A stretch of DNA of 64,000 nt from assembly GCF_002113125.1 (NCBI RefSeq), contig NZ_NEJP01000007.1, forward strand, positions 1 through 64,000, in the 5' to 3' direction. Source of the stretch: Pseudomonas sp. B20(2017) (GTDB taxonomy: Bacteria; Pseudomonadota; Gammaproteobacteria; Pseudomonadales; Pseudomonadaceae). Of the stretch, positions 62,046-64,000 are shown piece after piece. How positions within the stretch are numbered: position 1 is the first letter of the stretch; each line of letters starts with the position of its first letter. The notes under the pieces are model-generated. The model searched no databases. It saw nothing but the letters and a program-made list of their open reading frames with translations, and was not told the DNA's origin. A program made the translations under genes and the position numbers.

Positions 62046-63959
62046 TCAGGAAGACAGGTAGGAGGAGCGGGTCAGGCCCAGGCGCAATGCATCGAGGAAC
62101 TGAGTGCGCTCGGTCGCGCTGATGCGGGCACTGGCGCACTTGTCGCGGTAGTGAGTCATCAACTCTTCCGGCGACAAGTGCACGTAGCGCAGCATGTCTT
62201 CGATGGTGTCATGGGTTTCAATACCGGCGTGGTACACGCTGCCGTCGGCGTTCTGGTAGATGTTCACCGAGTCGGTGTCACCGAACAGGTTGTGCATGTC
62301 GCCGAGGATTTCCTGATAGGCGCCGACCAGGAACACGCCCAGCAGGTAGTCTTCCCCTTCGTTCAGCGCGTGCACCGGCAGGCTGGTCTCGATACTCTGC
62401 TCGTCGACGTACTGGTTGATCTTGCCGTCGGAGTCGCAGGTCAGGTCTTGCAGAACGGCACGACGCAGCGGCTCTTCGTCGAGACGGTGCAGCGGGATGA
62501 TCGGCAGGACCTGATCGATCGCCCAGGTGTCCGGCAGGCTCTGGAATACCGAGAAGTTGCAGATGTACTTGTCGGCCAGCTTGTCGTTGAGTTCGTCCAG
62601 CACCTGGCGGTGCGAACGCTGACGCGCCTTCAGCGAGTTGTGCAGACGACGGCATACGGCGAAGTAGCACTGCTCGGCCAGGGCTTTCTCGGCAAGGGTC
62701 AGCTTGCCGTCGGCATACTGGGCGGCCACGTCGCTCATGTAGTGAGTGGCGCGCCAGTAGGTTTCGGTGACCATTTCGATGTCGGTCGGGCCGAGCAGGT
62801 CAACCAGCCACTGCACGGTTTCCGGCAGCGCTTCCTTGTTCTCGATCTGCGGCACGTCGTCGTTGTGTTTCTCGACGTCGGTCACCTGCACCACCAGCAT
62901 CGCGTGGTGCGCGGTCAGCGAACGGCCGCTTTCGGAGAAGATGTGCGGATGCGGCAGGCTCTGCGCATCGCAGAATTCCTTGAGCATGCCGACCACGACA
63001 CCGGCGTAGTCATCCATGTCGTAGTTGATCGAGCTGGCGTTGCGCGAGTGGGTGCCGTCGTAGTCGACACCCAGGCCGCCGCCGACATCGATGTGATCAA
63101 CCGGCAGACCCAGATTGCGCAGCTCGCCGTAGTAACGGATCGCTTCCTTGAAGCCGTGCTGGTAGTCAGCCAGGTTGGCAATCTGCGAACCCATGTGGAA
63201 GTGCAGCAGACGAATGCCCTGATCCAGCCCGGCCGCGCGGAAGCGCTCGACCACCGACAGCAGTTGCGCCGCCGACAGACCGAACTTGGATTTCTCGCCA
63301 CCGGTGTCCGCCCACTTCGACGATGCCAGCGACGACAGACGCACGCGCAGGCCGACCTGTGGCTTGACCTTGAGCGAGGCGGCTTCTTCAATCACCAGAC
63401 CGACTTCGGATTCTTTCTCGATCACGATGAACACGTTGTGGCCGAGCTTCTGGCCCATCAGCGCCAGACGGATGAACTCGCGGTCCTTGTAACCGTTGCA
63501 GACGATGGTGCCGCCCTTCGGCGCCAGTGCCAGCACCGCCAGCAGCTCAGGCTTGGAGCCGGCTTCCAGACCGATGGAAACGTTCTGGGTGGCGATGATG
63601 TTCTCGATCACCGCTTCCTGCTGGTTGACCTTGATCGGGTACAGCGCGGTGTATTTGCTCTGGTATTCCAGACGCTCGATGTTCGCATCGAACGCACCGG
63701 TCAGCTGACGGACGCGGTCTTGCAGAATGTCGGGAAAACGCACCAGCAGCGGCAGGGACAAGCCACTTTTGCGCAACTGGTCGACTTGTTCGAACAGATC
63801 GATAGGCGAGCTGCTCGGGCCGTTCGGACGAACTTCGACGCGACCGGCGTCATTGATCGCGAAATACCCGGCCCCCCAATGGCGAATCCCGTAAACACTG
63901 CGGCTGTCCGCAACTGTCCATTGGCTGCCATCGTCTTTGCGTGTGCGTCGTACGGACAT
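62046..63959 (-). CDS. speA: Biosynthetic arginine decarboxylase SpeA
   Basis: 637 residues, full length for SpeA. PLP-lysine in YPIKVNQQ (K110), Gly/Ser phosphate-binding [11 protein letters not shown] and [14 protein letters not shown] (about 260-310), and the second-subunit Cys/Asp loop near [21 protein letters not shown] (in parts). It converts arginine to agmatine, the first step to putrescine. Strong ATG start at 63959. It is separated from vgrG by 232 bp with no gene; no polyamine partner gene is visible inside the window. Confidence 0.95.
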   Translation of the reverse strand: MSVRRTRKDDGSQWTVADSRSVYGIRHWGAGYFAINDAGRVEVRPNGPSSSPIDLFEQVDQLRKSGLSLPLLVRFPDILQDRVRQLTGAFDANIERLEYQSKYTALYPIKVNQQEAVIENIIATQNVSIGLEAGSKPELLAVLALAPKGGTIVCNGYKDREFIRLALMGQKLGHNVFIVIEKESEVGLVIEEAASLKVKPQVGLRVRLSSLASSKWADTGGEKSKFGLSAAQLLSVVERFRAAGLDQGIRLLHFHMGSQIANLADYQHGFKEAIRYYGELRNLGLPVDHIDVGGGLGVDYDGTHSRNASSINYDMDDYAGVVVGMLKEFCDAQSLPHPHIFSESGRSLTAHHAMLVVQVTDVEKHNDDVPQIENKEALPETVQWLVDLLGPTDIEMVTETYWRATHYMSDVAAQYADGKLTLAEKALAEQCYFAVCRRLHNSLKARQRSHRQVLDELNDKLADKYICNFSVFQSLPDTWAIDQVLPIIPLHRLDEEPLRRAVLQDLTCDSDGKINQYVDEQSIETSLPVHALNEGEDYLLGVFLVGAYQEILGDMHNLFGDTDSVNIYQNADGSVYHAGIETHDTIEDMLRYVHLSPEELMTHYRDKCASARISATERTQFLDALRLGLTRSSYLSS

Positions 63960-64000
63960 CGAAGTCCCCTATAAAGAAGTCATAGTGCGTCGCCTGATCT

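Noticed and set aside
62151..63974. 607-codon plus-strand frame opposite speA
   Set aside because: Antisense shadow of an intact arginine decarboxylase; Val/Gln/His-rich with no recognisable domain.

Overview
The window reads as chromosomal DNA of a fluorescent Pseudomonas (P. fluorescens group). The evidence is a GC-rich genome, gene neighbourhoods that match Pseudomonas (bau/mmsA next to a purine-salvage block, a Tad locus with PprA/PprB, and speA), two families of Pseudomonas-type extragenic palindromes, and a Pseudomonas-type rRNA promoter pair at the left edge. Nearly all the DNA is occupied by about 54 protein genes. I saw no tRNA, prophage, transposase or CRISPR array.

Layout. 1-375: tandem rRNA-operon promoters firing leftwards out of the window, then a terminator. 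376-5692: beta-alanine/malonate-semialdehyde catabolism (mmsA/bauC, bauA) with a divergent LysR regulator, a TetR regulator and a YigZ-family protein. 5693-17774: purine uptake and salvage. This holds a BMP-type ABC transporter (ATPase, two permeases, and a distant binding protein), 8-oxoguanine deaminase, an Fe(II)/2-oxoglutarate oxygenase and an adenosine/adenine deaminase, interrupted by a MerR-SDR module and a ChaA antiporter. Its upstream gap carries an unusual direct repeat with DnaA-box 9-mers. 17895-24381: an MFS carrier, an ArsR-like regulator, a LysR/quinone-metabolism module and a Bcr/CflA exporter. 24485-28237: copper homeostasis (copZ, a secreted protein, copA, cueR) with two recognisable CueR operators. 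28191-36566: an MFS carrier, a RIO kinase, a chemoreceptor, and a thiolase/FabG4-like/MaoC fatty-acyl module.

36873-55399 is the most distinctive region: a complete tight-adherence (Tad/Flp) pilus locus. It has Flp, the TadV peptidase, TadA/B/C/D/Z, the RcpA secretin, RcpC, TadE/F- and TadG-like pseudopilins, the PprA kinase, the PprB response regulator and an extra stand-alone receiver. Its distal side carries a Gly/Val/Thr/Asn-rich repeat lipoprotein followed by a two-partner-secretion (TpsB/FhaC) outer-membrane transporter with no ordinary TpsA substrate. This pairing is my best candidate for something under-described.

55550-64000: two DUF4136 envelope proteins, CmoM, a MazG-like protein, a small membrane protein, a MATE exporter, a DUF4123-VgrG pair of type VI secretion with no visible cargo gene and a short, Cys-rich VgrG, and speA (arginine decarboxylase).

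Gene starts were moved inward from the longest reading frame where a ribosome-binding site, signal peptide or overlap decided it. All assignments come from reading sequence and motifs; no database search was run.
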